Origin: an uncultured Alphaproteobacteria bacterium
Lineage (GTDB): Bacteria; Pseudomonadota; Alphaproteobacteria; RF32; CAG-239
Direction: 5' to 3'
Assembly (NCBI GenBank): GCA_934271715.1
Contig: CAKQRZ010000010.1
Coordinates: 19,883 to 83,882 of the forward strand
Length of the DNA: 64,000 bases
The translations under genes were made by a program, and so were the position numbers. Below are positions 49,643 through 58,122 of the stretch, in pieces (positions within the stretch are counted from its first letter, which is position 1; each line of letters starts with the position of its first letter). The notes beneath the pieces were generated by a model. That model searched no databases. It worked only from the letters and a program-made list of their open reading frames with translations, and was not told the DNA's origin.

Positions 49643-52348
49643 ATGAAAAAACTGTTATTTTATATAATTTTTTTGACAGCCGTTTTCAAGAGTTTTGCCG
49701 CTGTCGGCGCTGAATCTGCGCTGCCGGAAGACTTTAAGGGCTTGAACACGCGCATGCGCATGCATGAACTGGCCGAAGACGACAACCCCGACGGTTCTTT
49801 TGTGCAGAAATTGCTCATTATGTATGAAATCGGCAACTATTTTAATAATAAATATCCGAATAATGAAATTTTTGATGAAGATTTTGATGAAAAGCTGAAG
49901 CCATTTTTTCCGCATGCCGACGAATATCAGCTGCGCAATTATACAAATCTGCTGCGCAACGGAGTGGCGGTATACCGGCTGGGCAGCTATTTTTATAATA
50001 AGCTTGTAACGGAAAAACTGCTGCCGAAAAGCTATAAGGTCGTGCATTCCGCAAATGATTTTGACAGCAGCGGCGAAGTAAAATATATTGAAGCTCCGGC
50101 CGGAAAATTTAAGAAAGTTTATAACTTCAAAAAGTTTTTGACCTACAGCCATAATCCGGATGAGCGCAAGGCTATAGAAAATTTTCAGGAGCTGCAGGAT
50201 TCTAAAGGCGGCATTTATGCGCAGCTCAATTACGCTATGTCGCATATTGAATGGAAAAAGCTTTTTCTTTACGGCGAAAAATATAAAAATCCGCTGCTTT
50301 CCGATTATGGAGTAGGGCAGTTTGCCGAGGGCGAGCATTTGGAGGTGCGTCTGCTTTCGGATGCTACAACCATAGACAGCCAGACGGAATTTTATGTCGG
50401 GGTGCAGATTATTACCCATGACAACAGCTTTATTTTGGCTAATAATGTCAGTCCGAATTTGCTAAAACCGCAGATAGACCTGCGCGGGTCAGAGAATCTG
50501 GCGGGCTATGAAGTTATTTATCCTGCTCCGCAAAACACGGTGGCAGTGCCGTTTGCCTATAAATATTTCGGCAATTTTCTCATTCCGATAAAAGTAAAAG
50601 TTAAAAATCCGGAAGAACCTTTGCTGCTGCAGGCAAAAATTGACTTAAATTCCTGCACCGGCGAGCTGTTCTGCCTGCCCGAAACTTTCAGGCTGGCTCT
50701 GATGGTGCTTCCGGGGCAGGACTATGCCTATGCCAACGGCTATCAGAACTATTTTCAGCAGCAGCTGAATATTCTGCCGGAGAAAGAAGCCCAATATTTT
50801 GAACTTACTAAATTTGTAGCCGATAAAGACAGCTCCGGCGAGTCGCTGCGGCTGGAGTTTTTAACGCATAAAAAGACCGAGGGCTTCAAAATTTTTATAG
50901 AAGATAAAGACGGCTATAATACTTTTTCGGCGCCGTATATAAGCATTTTGGATAATAAAATCTTTGTCCGCTTTGAGCCGACCGATAAAAATGCAGCGTT
51001 GGTGGATTCTGAATATGTTATTACCGCGGTTTTCAACGGCAATGACGCCTACCGAACCACACGCTTGGCAGCAAGAGCCTCGCTGTTTGACATTCAGGCG
51101 CAGAGCCTGAATTTAGGGCTGCTGTTTATTGCTTTTATCGGCGGGTTTATCCTGAATTTTATGCCGTGTGTCTTTCCGGTTTTATCATTAAAAATTATTG
51201 CTCTGAGCCGCGCTGGCGGGCAGAAAAAAAGAAAGCTGAAAAAATCTCTGCTGCTGACAATAACCGGTATTTTCAGCGGCTTTACTCTGCTTATTTTAAT
51301 GCTGTGCGGTGCAAAATTTGCCGGATATTCGCTGGGGTGGGGCATGCAGTATCAAAATATGACGTTTTTGGTGGCAATGGCCTTTCTTCTGGCAGCGTTT
51401 ATAGCGCTTTTGCCGGAGCTGCAAAGCAAGCTGCCGAATTTTGGCAGCTCTTCCGAAAATAAGCTGGATTTTGTTATAGGTAATTTGATTGTTTTGCTTT
51501 CCACGCCTTGCACCGGTCCCTATTTGGCGACGGCGGTCGGTTTTGCTTTGGTCGGCGGCTATGGGGATATTATCGGCATTTTATATGCGGTGGCCTTGGG
51601 GCTGTCGCTGCCGTATATTCTGGCTTTATGCCTGAAAAATCCGGAGGCTTGGCTGCCGTCTTCCGGCAAATGGCTGGGCAGGCTGCAAAAAGCAATGCAA
51701 ACTATGCTGGTGCTGACAATTCTGTGGTTTTTGACTTTGGTTTATAATCAAACAAATATCTGGTGCGTGCTGCTTTTGACGGCGGCGCTGCTGATTTTTA
51801 TGGGGTTGTTTGCGCTGTATCAAAAATTCAGAGCCTATCTGAACGGAGTTTTTGATGAAAATGTTTCTTTGGAAACTCTGGAGCGGCTGCGTAAAATCAG
51901 CACTCTGCTGATTATCGGATTTGCGGCTGTCTGCGTATCGGGAATTTCGGTTTATGCGGAAAAGACGCATTTGCAGAATATGATAAAGTACGCGCAAACC
52001 CATAAGACGGCGATAGATAAAACGCTGATTGCCGAAAAATTGGCGGAGGGCAAGCCGGTTTTGCTGGAAATCGGGGCGGATTGGTGCCTGACCTGCCGCT
52101 ATAACGGCGCTGTGACGCTGAATGATTTTAATCTGCAGCGCTGGAAAGAAATGTACCAGCTGGAGTTTATCCGCGTGGATTGGACCAATTATAATAAAGA
52201 AGTGCTTGATTTTATGGAAAAATACGGACGCAAAGGCTTGCCTTTTTACATTCTGTACACGCCGCTGCTGCGCGACGGGTTTGTGCTGCCGGAAATGTTT
52301 AAGCGCGATGATTTTGAAAGCCTGCTGCTGAGCGCCATGACCCGCTGA
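49643..52348 (+). CDS. DsbD-like thiol:disulfide reductase with extended N-domain
   Basis: The 901-residue envelope protein begins with a signal peptide (MKKLLFYIIFLTAVFKSFAA). A novel helical region (about residues 30-150) precedes a periplasmic domain of beta type (about 200-480). Eight membrane spans follow (about 487-735) with the redox cysteines in LNFMPCVFPVLSLK and LSTPCTGPYLATAVG, as in DsbD/ScsB. The C-terminal thioredoxin-like domain holds CxxC in GADWCLTCRYNGAV. Electrons from cytoplasmic thioredoxin would pass to periplasmic thiols. A large N-domain with two cysteines (NSCTGELFC) replaces the usual DsbD alpha Cys pair. No good ribosome site precedes the ATG. Confidence 0.9.
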   Translation: MKKLLFYIIFLTAVFKSFAAVGAESALPEDFKGLNTRMRMHELAEDDNPDGSFVQKLLIMYEIGNYFNNKYPNNEIFDEDFDEKLKPFFPHADEYQLRNYTNLLRNGVAVYRLGSYFYNKLVTEKLLPKSYKVVHSANDFDSSGEVKYIEAPAGKFKKVYNFKKFLTYSHNPDERKAIENFQELQDSKGGIYAQLNYAMSHIEWKKLFLYGEKYKNPLLSDYGVGQFAEGEHLEVRLLSDATTIDSQTEFYVGVQIITHDNSFILANNVSPNLLKPQIDLRGSENLAGYEVIYPAPQNTVAVPFAYKYFGNFLIPIKVKVKNPEEPLLLQAKIDLNSCTGELFCLPETFRLALMVLPGQDYAYANGYQNYFQQQLNILPEKEAQYFELTKFVADKDSSGESLRLEFLTHKKTEGFKIFIEDKDGYNTFSAPYISILDNKIFVRFEPTDKNAALVDSEYVITAVFNGNDAYRTTRLAARASLFDIQAQSLNLGLLFIAFIGGFILNFMPCVFPVLSLKIIALSRAGGQKKRKLKKSLLLTITGIFSGFTLLILMLCGAKFAGYSLGWGMQYQNMTFLVAMAFLLAAFIALLPELQSKLPNFGSSSENKLDFVIGNLIVLLSTPCTGPYLATAVGFALVGGYGDIIGILYAVALGLSLPYILALCLKNPEAWLPSSGKWLGRLQKAMQTMLVLTILWFLTLVYNQTNIWCVLLLTAALLIFMGLFALYQKFRAYLNGVFDENVSLETLERLRKISTLLIIGFAAVCVSGISVYAEKTHLQNMIKYAQTHKTAIDKTLIAEKLAEGKPVLLEIGADWCLTCRYNGAVTLNDFNLQRWKEMYQLEFIRVDWTNYNKEVLDFMEKYGRKGLPFYILYTPLLRDGFVLPEMFKRDDFESLLLSAMTR

Positions 52349-52392
52349 CTTGCCGGATACGGTTTTGCGTTGCACAAGTCGGATAAGCTCTC

Positions 52393-52421
52393 TTGACAAG
52401 ACAATGACTTATTTATATACC
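52393..52421 (+). promoter_or_regulatory. Candidate promoter of the opgG-x-opgH operon
   Basis: TTGACA (52393-52398), a 17-base spacer and TATACC (52416-52421), 32 bases before the opgG ATG. An overlapping TATATA at 52414 gives a 15-base spacer. No gene lies between the DsbD-like stop and this site. Confidence 0.5.
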
Positions 52422-52453
52422 ACTAAAAATAAGACATTATATGGAGACTGAAT

Positions 52454-54010
52454 ATGTTAAAAAAGCTTGTTCTGTTAATTGTGGTTGCCGGAGTTTGCGC
52501 CGGCGGTTGGTACGGTTGGCAAAATTACAGCGCTAATCAGGAAAATGTTTTGAAAAATCATATAGAAAAAGACTTTTCTTTTGACAGCGTCGTGCGCAAA
52601 GCCAAAGCCTTGGCGGCCGAACCTTATGCCGCTCCGAACACCAATCTGCCGGAAGAATTGAACAATTTAAGCTATGACGAACACCGCGATATTCGTTTTG
52701 TGCGTGAAAACGGTCCGTGGTATAATCAAAATCTGCCTTATGAAATTCAATTTTTCCATCTGGGCAATATTTTTCAGATTTCCGTGCCGATTAACGAGGT
52801 TATAGACGGCGTTTCGCAAAGCATTAAATATTCGGCCAAGTTTTTTGACTACGGCAAAAATAATCTGCATACCGAACAGTTTGAAAATTTAGGCTATGCC
52901 GGTTTCAGAATTCACAGCCCGCTCAATACCTCGGCTTATTTTGACGAGCTGGTGACATTTTTGGGCGCCAGCTATTTCCGCGGTTTGGCCAAAGGACAAA
53001 AATATGGCCTTTCAGCTCGCGGCTTGGCAATTGATACGGCTGAAATGACCGGAGAGGAATTTCCGGTGTTTAAGGAGTTTTGGGTTGAAAAACCAAAGCC
53101 TAAAGATAAGTTTATCCGGCTTTATGCGCTGCTGGACAGCAAGAGCGTGAGCGGCGCCTATAGCTTTAAGATTATTCCGGGGACAAACACTATTATGGAT
53201 ATTGAAGCCCGCTTGTTTGCCCGCGCCGATATTAAAAAAGTCGGCATAGCTCCGCTGACATCCATGTTTTTGTTCGGCGAAAACAATAAGCATGAATTTG
53301 ACGACTATCGTCCGGAAGTGCATGACAGCGACGGTCTGCTGATTCATAACGGCAATGATGAATGGCTGTGGCGTCCGCTGGATAACTCTAAACATCTGCG
53401 CATAAGCTCGTTTATGGATAACAATCCGAAAGGCTTCGGCCTGCTGCAGCGCGACCGCGATATTAAAAACTATTTAGACTTTGAGGCCAATTACCAAGAC
53501 CGCCCGAGCGCGTGGGTTGAACCGCTGAGCGATTGGGGCAAAGGTCTGGTGCAGCTGGTGGAAATTCCGTCTTTGCAGGAAATTCATGACAATATCGTGG
53601 CTTATTGGGTGCCGGAACAGCAGCTTAAAGCCGGCGGCGAATATACTTTTGCATACCGCCTGATTTGGCTGAATGACGTGATGAAAGACCGCGAGCTGGC
53701 TGCAGTTACGGCAACGCGCACCGGAGTCGGCGGTGTTTCAGGTATCAATCTGGGCAATACAGACCGCAAGTTTGTGATAGATTTTACCGGCAAGGGTTTG
53801 GATGCAAAATACGCCGAAAATAATATTAAACCTCAGGTTTCGGCAGTTAAAGGTGTTGTTAAAGGCGTCAGCAGCGTTTATAATCCGACAACCGGCGGCG
53901 TGACTGTTTATGTAGACTATCAGCCGGAAGACGGCGATGAAATCCGCGTGCTGCTGACCAAAGACGATGCGCCGTTTTCTGAAGTATGGAGTTATCAATG
54001 GTTAAACTGA
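52454..54010 (+). CDS. opgG: Periplasmic glucan biosynthesis protein OpgG (MdoG)
   Basis: Required for synthesis of osmoregulated periplasmic glucans, acting on the chain made by OpgH. The 518 residues have a short membrane-like N-terminus (MLKKLVLLIVVAGVCAGGWY) then the MdoG domain: FSFDSVVRKAKALAAEPYA, LSYDEHRDIRFVREN, YFRGLAKGQKYGLSARGLAI and GLLQRDRDIKNYLDFEANYQ. The C-terminal immunoglobulin-like part ends EVWSYQWLN. The N-terminal anchor has no clean Ala-x-Ala cleavage site, so it may stay membrane attached. GGAGACTGAAT precedes the ATG. The next gene begins inside its last codons. Confidence 0.96.
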   Translation: MLKKLVLLIVVAGVCAGGWYGWQNYSANQENVLKNHIEKDFSFDSVVRKAKALAAEPYAAPNTNLPEELNNLSYDEHRDIRFVRENGPWYNQNLPYEIQFFHLGNIFQISVPINEVIDGVSQSIKYSAKFFDYGKNNLHTEQFENLGYAGFRIHSPLNTSAYFDELVTFLGASYFRGLAKGQKYGLSARGLAIDTAEMTGEEFPVFKEFWVEKPKPKDKFIRLYALLDSKSVSGAYSFKIIPGTNTIMDIEARLFARADIKKVGIAPLTSMFLFGENNKHEFDDYRPEVHDSDGLLIHNGNDEWLWRPLDNSKHLRISSFMDNNPKGFGLLQRDRDIKNYLDFEANYQDRPSAWVEPLSDWGKGLVQLVEIPSLQEIHDNIVAYWVPEQQLKAGGEYTFAYRLIWLNDVMKDRELAAVTATRTGVGGVSGINLGNTDRKFVIDFTGKGLDAKYAENNIKPQVSAVKGVVKGVSSVYNPTTGGVTVYVDYQPEDGDEIRVLLTKDDAPFSEVWSYQWLN

Positions 54011-54417
54011 AAATTCAAAGCGCCAATGACATTGTAGCCGCTAACCTTTGCTGCTTAGGACTTAAAAAAAACGAGGCGGCGGCGCTGTTAAAGGCTTATC
54101 CCAAGCTGGAAAAAGCTGCTGATATCACAGCGGAAATTGATGAAATAATTTATCAGAAAGCCAAAAAAATTTTTAAAGCCAAGCTGGCAAAAATTCAGCT
54201 GGTAGCGCTGTATAAGGCTGAATTTATCGGCTTGAATCTGGCGCAGAAATACGGTATAAAGCCGCTGCTGCCGGATTTTGAGGACAATGATTTTAAGGCA
54301 GAAATGCTGGGAGCTTATATTGAGGTTGCGCCGACCTATAAAATTACGGAAATGCCGACGCAGGAAATTACGACAATTCATTTGCATAAAGCAAAATCTA
54401 AAGGAGAAAAAAAGTGA
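53998..54417 (+). CDS. Small protein of unknown function inside the opg operon
   Basis: The 139-residue protein is predicted mostly helical, has no signal peptide or membrane span, and contains two adjacent cysteines (ANLCCLGL). It is basic at its end (KAKSKGEKK). I chose the ATG at 53998 because GGAG lies six bases before it; it overlaps opgG by 13 bases, and its stop overlaps the opgH start (GTGATGA). Such tight coupling on both sides suggests a role in glucan synthesis or in OpgH control, but no homology supports that. Confidence 0.8.
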   Translation: MVKLKIQSANDIVAANLCCLGLKKNEAAALLKAYPKLEKAADITAEIDEIIYQKAKKIFKAKLAKIQLVALYKAEFIGLNLAQKYGIKPLLPDFEDNDFKAEMLGAYIEVAPTYKITEMPTQEITTIHLHKAKSKGEKK

Positions 54418-56441
54418 TGAAAACCCGTCCTATCAGTCCGGCGCAAATCACCTTTCGCCGCGTTTTGATTTTTGGTCTGATGATTTTGACGACCGTATTT
54501 TTGACTTTTAAATGGGTTGTCTCTATGCCGACCGACGCCAATATGTTTGCGCGCGTGGTTATGACCGTGTTGTTTGTGCTGACAACCGGCTGGATTGCTT
54601 TGTTTTTCTGGGCAAGTATTTTCGGTTTTTTTGAACTGCTTGCCGGCAAGACTATGCCGGGGATTATTTGGCCGGAAAAGAAAACTCCGCTTAAGACCAA
54701 AACCGCTATCTTAATGCCGATATATAATGAGGAATGCGACATGGTGTATGCCCGTTTGCTGGCGATTGCCAATAGTTTGGTAAAAACAGGGCAGGCGCAG
54801 GCCTATGATATGTTTGTGCTGAGCGATACCACCAAGCCTAAAATCTGGGTGGAAGAAGAAAACGGCTGGATTAACGCTAAAAAACTGATGCCGAAAGAAA
54901 TAAACCTGTATTACCGCCGCCGTCCGCAGAATGTGGCGCGCAAAAGCGGAAATATTGAAGATTTCTGCCACAAATGGGGTGCGCTCTATGACTATATGGT
55001 GGTTTTGGACGCCGATAGTTTGCTGGAGGGCAAAACCATTGTGGAAATGTCGAGGCTGATGGAAATCAATACCGATACCGGAATTATTCAGGCGCCGCCG
55101 CAATGTATTAACAGCCATTCGCTGTTTGCCCGCGTGCAGCAGTTTGCCGGCAAGGTTTACGGCAATATTGTTTCGGCCGGTTTGTGCTATTGGCAGGTGC
55201 ATGACAGCAACTACTGGGGACACAACGCCATTATCCGCGTCAAAGCTTTTATGGAGTGCTGCGGACTGCCGGTTCTGAAAGGTCCTAAACCGTTCGGCGG
55301 CCATATTTTGAGCCATGATTTTGTGGAAGCGGCGCTGATTCGCCGCGGCGGCTGGTATGCTTGGCTATTGCCGGAATTGGGCGGAAGTTATGAAGAATGC
55401 CCGCCGACCATGATAGACTTTGCCACCCGCGACCGCCGCTGGTGTCAAGGCAATATTCAGCACTTGGAAATTTTGGTGTCAAAGCATATTCATCCGATTA
55501 GCCGCATTCATTTTACTATCGGAATTATGTCTTATCTGTCATCGCCGCTGTGGTTTATCTTTTTGGTGGCCGGAATTTTAGTGGCGCTTGGACATGTTTA
55601 TTTTCCGCCGGAATATTTCTCTAACGAGCAGTCATTGTTCCCGAATTGGCCGATTTTTGATAAAATGGGAACAATCACGCTGTTTTTGATTTCTATGTTT
55701 ATGCTGATTTTCCCTAAGTTTTTGGGTATGATTATTTATCTGAAAAATAATAAATTCAAAAACATCGGCGGCTTTTTCGGTACCGTGAAAAGCGTGCTGG
55801 CCGAGATTGTCTTTTCAGCTTTGATTGCGCCGGTAATGATGGTTTTCCAAACTAAGTTTGTCTGGGAGATTTTAACCGGTCAGGACGTGGGCTGGAACAC
55901 GCAGAGCCGCGACGGCTACACCACTTGGAAAGAAGCTTTTGAACGCCATATCGGACACACTATTTTAGGCGTGCTGACAACTTATGTGGTATATACTCAG
56001 CTGCCGGCGCTGTTTTATTGGATGCTGCCGGTAACCTTGGGGCTGATGCTTTCCATTCCACTTTCGGTGCTGTCTTCATACGAGGGATTGGGGCGCTTTG
56101 CCTTTAAGCATAACTGGTTTGTGATTCCTGAAGAAAAGCATGCGCCGGAAATTACCGTAACCGTGCAGAAAGAAGCTCCGGTTTTGCAAAAGCAAAGCAA
56201 AAAGCGCGGAGTTTTGGATGTGATAGAGGATAATTATCTGCTGCAAATTCATACGCTGATGCTGGAAGTCAACGGTCCGGCTCCGGATTTTGGCAAGTCG
56301 GTTTTGAACGAAGCCCGCATAAAGCTGGATAACTATCTGAATTACGGCAAGGAGCCTGATTTCAGCCGCGAAGAAGAAATTGCCCTGTTATACGAGCCGG
56401 CAATTTTGGAAGAAGCCAGTTTGGAGCTGAAGTTAAAGTAA
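54417..56441 (+). CDS. opgH: Glucan glucosyltransferase OpgH (MdoH)
   Basis: Inner-membrane processive glucosyltransferase that makes the beta-1,2-linked backbone from UDP-glucose. The 674 residues comprise N-terminal spans, a GT2 domain and C-terminal spans. The GT2 residues are AILMPIYNEECDMV, VVLDADSLLEGKTI, LSHDFVEAALIRRGGWYAW and the QxxRW-like TRDRRWCQGNIQHL. The start may be this ATG or a GTG one codon earlier; AAGGAG serves both. The C-terminal soluble tail (about 100 residues) is acidic. The operon ends at a terminator at 56445-56475. Confidence 0.96.
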   Translation: MKTRPISPAQITFRRVLIFGLMILTTVFLTFKWVVSMPTDANMFARVVMTVLFVLTTGWIALFFWASIFGFFELLAGKTMPGIIWPEKKTPLKTKTAILMPIYNEECDMVYARLLAIANSLVKTGQAQAYDMFVLSDTTKPKIWVEEENGWINAKKLMPKEINLYYRRRPQNVARKSGNIEDFCHKWGALYDYMVVLDADSLLEGKTIVEMSRLMEINTDTGIIQAPPQCINSHSLFARVQQFAGKVYGNIVSAGLCYWQVHDSNYWGHNAIIRVKAFMECCGLPVLKGPKPFGGHILSHDFVEAALIRRGGWYAWLLPELGGSYEECPPTMIDFATRDRRWCQGNIQHLEILVSKHIHPISRIHFTIGIMSYLSSPLWFIFLVAGILVALGHVYFPPEYFSNEQSLFPNWPIFDKMGTITLFLISMFMLIFPKFLGMIIYLKNNKFKNIGGFFGTVKSVLAEIVFSALIAPVMMVFQTKFVWEILTGQDVGWNTQSRDGYTTWKEAFERHIGHTILGVLTTYVVYTQLPALFYWMLPVTLGLMLSIPLSVLSSYEGLGRFAFKHNWFVIPEEKHAPEITVTVQKEAPVLQKQSKKRGVLDVIEDNYLLQIHTLMLEVNGPAPDFGKSVLNEARIKLDNYLNYGKEPDFSREEEIALLYEPAILEEASLELKLK

Positions 56442-56444
56442 AAA

Positions 56445-56475
56445 ATAAAGACCGGAGATTTATTCCGGTCTTTAT
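56445..56475. terminator. Bidirectional terminator after opgH
   Basis: A perfect 12-bp stem, ATAAAGACCGGA with TCCGGTCTTTAT, around a 7-base loop. It stands between two convergent genes. Confidence 0.8.
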
Positions 56476-56496
56476 CTTATAAAAATGCTGCTGATT

Positions 56497-58014
56497 TCAG
56501 CGGGTTTTGCCTTTAGTGCGGGCTGCTTTATTTTCAGACTGAAGCATATCGGCCAAGCCGTTAATGGCAATATAGGCCATTTGCGGACGGTTGTTGACTT
56601 CATAGTTTACTTCATACAGATTTTTGCGCAGAACTTCAAGTCCGAGCCAGGCTTCTTTGAGACTGCGGCCGTTTAAGACCAAGCGTGAAGATTCATCTAT
56701 CAGTGGTTTAATAGCTTTTTCGGCATAGCTGCGGCGGGATTTTGCACTGATTTCGTCAGAAGCTTCTGCCACAAATTCTTCTACGGCGGCGTTGCCCAGA
56801 TATCCTTTAATTGAACGGTACATACCGGCTAAATCGCGGACAGAAACATGCTTTTGCGCACGTTCATCCAGCGGAGCTGCCGGTTCTCCGGCAAAATCTA
56901 TAAAACGCAGGTCATTATCTTTTGTCACCATAACCTGTCCCAAGTGAAAGTCTCCGTGAACGCGAACCAAAGTGTCTTGACTGTCAGCTGTACCGTTTAT
57001 CAGTTTTTGCACATAGTCTTTAGAAAGTTTATCCCAATTCTGCAAAAGATGGGAGGCCTTTTCTTTGGTCGGTTCAGGCAGATTTTCCAGATTATCTATG
57101 ATGGCGGCTTTTGTTTTGGCAAACAAAAATTCCAAATGTTTTTGGTAGAGATGCACAAAACGTTTAGTAATAGGCTCCGGAGTAAAAGCCGGATTATTGT
57201 CGGAACGTGACAGGCATTCCGACATTTCGGATGTCTTTTCGCCCAGAGTTTTCATCAGGTGAATAAAGTGCGGATTTTCATTCGGCGTTAAGTCTTTTTG
57301 CATCAAATAGCCTGCGGTCAGGCGTTTTTTTAAATAGGCTTGGGCGTAGTTCCACAAATCGCCTTGATTTTGCACATATTCTTGAATAATACCGGATGAA
57401 GCCTGTGTGCCGTTTTCGGGATTATGCAAAACCAAGTAGCCATAAGTCTTAGGCATAACCGAACATTCTTCCCGCATCAATTTCTCATTCATCTCAAATT
57501 CGGGATTTTCTTTTTTAGAAAACTGCAGCATGCGTTCAAGTTTGAAAGCAATTTCATTGTCGCCGACCGCTAAAGTGGTGTTGCTTTGCTGAACGCCGAG
57601 CGGACGTGAGGCAGAGCCGCGGTGCGGTTCCATAAATTCGGGCGCCACTAGGCTTTTATATTGCAGTTTCCAGCCGTTAGGAAAAGTTACGTTATTACCG
57701 TTTTGGCGGAAAAATTCATTCATTTTCTGCCAATAATCTGGGCGCTGCAAAGCGTCAACGTATGGTTTGCCGTCAATCATTATTACATCTGTTTCATCTT
57801 TTTGTGCTTTGGCTACCGGCATCATAAAATAGCGGATAGGTTCTTCGTTATGCGGCGAAAGCGTGACTTTGCCGATAGTCAGCATTTTATCGCCTTTGTC
57901 AAACGGCAGAGACATAAAATTGATATTTTCTACTTTGTTAAGACGAATTTCTTCTTTAAAATTGCACCAACGCTGGCGGAAAAGGTAATCCGCGGTATTT
58001 TTATCCGGCACCAT
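56497..58014 (-). CDS. Maltokinase-like sugar kinase
   Basis: The 505 residues resemble maltokinase (Mak/Pep2), which phosphorylates maltose to maltose-1-phosphate using the eukaryotic-kinase-like (APH) fold. The catalytic loop is VRVHGDFHLGQVMVTKDNDL (His-Gly-Asp) and the metal Asp lies in RFIDFAGEPAAPLDER, the family's signature. Upstream, EIAFKLERMLQFSKKENPEF could supply the ATP Lys. It sits divergent from malQ, so both belong to alpha-glucan or trehalose metabolism. GlgE or TreS, the usual partners, are not in the window. AAGGAGAGTCAC precedes the ATG. Confidence 0.85.
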   Translation of the reverse strand: MVPDKNTADYLFRQRWCNFKEEIRLNKVENINFMSLPFDKGDKMLTIGKVTLSPHNEEPIRYFMMPVAKAQKDETDVIMIDGKPYVDALQRPDYWQKMNEFFRQNGNNVTFPNGWKLQYKSLVAPEFMEPHRGSASRPLGVQQSNTTLAVGDNEIAFKLERMLQFSKKENPEFEMNEKLMREECSVMPKTYGYLVLHNPENGTQASSGIIQEYVQNQGDLWNYAQAYLKKRLTAGYLMQKDLTPNENPHFIHLMKTLGEKTSEMSECLSRSDNNPAFTPEPITKRFVHLYQKHLEFLFAKTKAAIIDNLENLPEPTKEKASHLLQNWDKLSKDYVQKLINGTADSQDTLVRVHGDFHLGQVMVTKDNDLRFIDFAGEPAAPLDERAQKHVSVRDLAGMYRSIKGYLGNAAVEEFVAEASDEISAKSRRSYAEKAIKPLIDESSRLVLNGRSLKEAWLGLEVLRKNLYEVNYEVNNRPQMAYIAINGLADMLQSENKAARTKGKTR

Positions 58015-58122
58015 GTGACTCTCCTTAGTTTATTGAATGGATGTAATATAGCACATAAAATAGGGGTTGTAAAGTGGGTAATTTATTGTTAATATAACGA
58101 CAATTTTTTAAGGAGAATAAAT

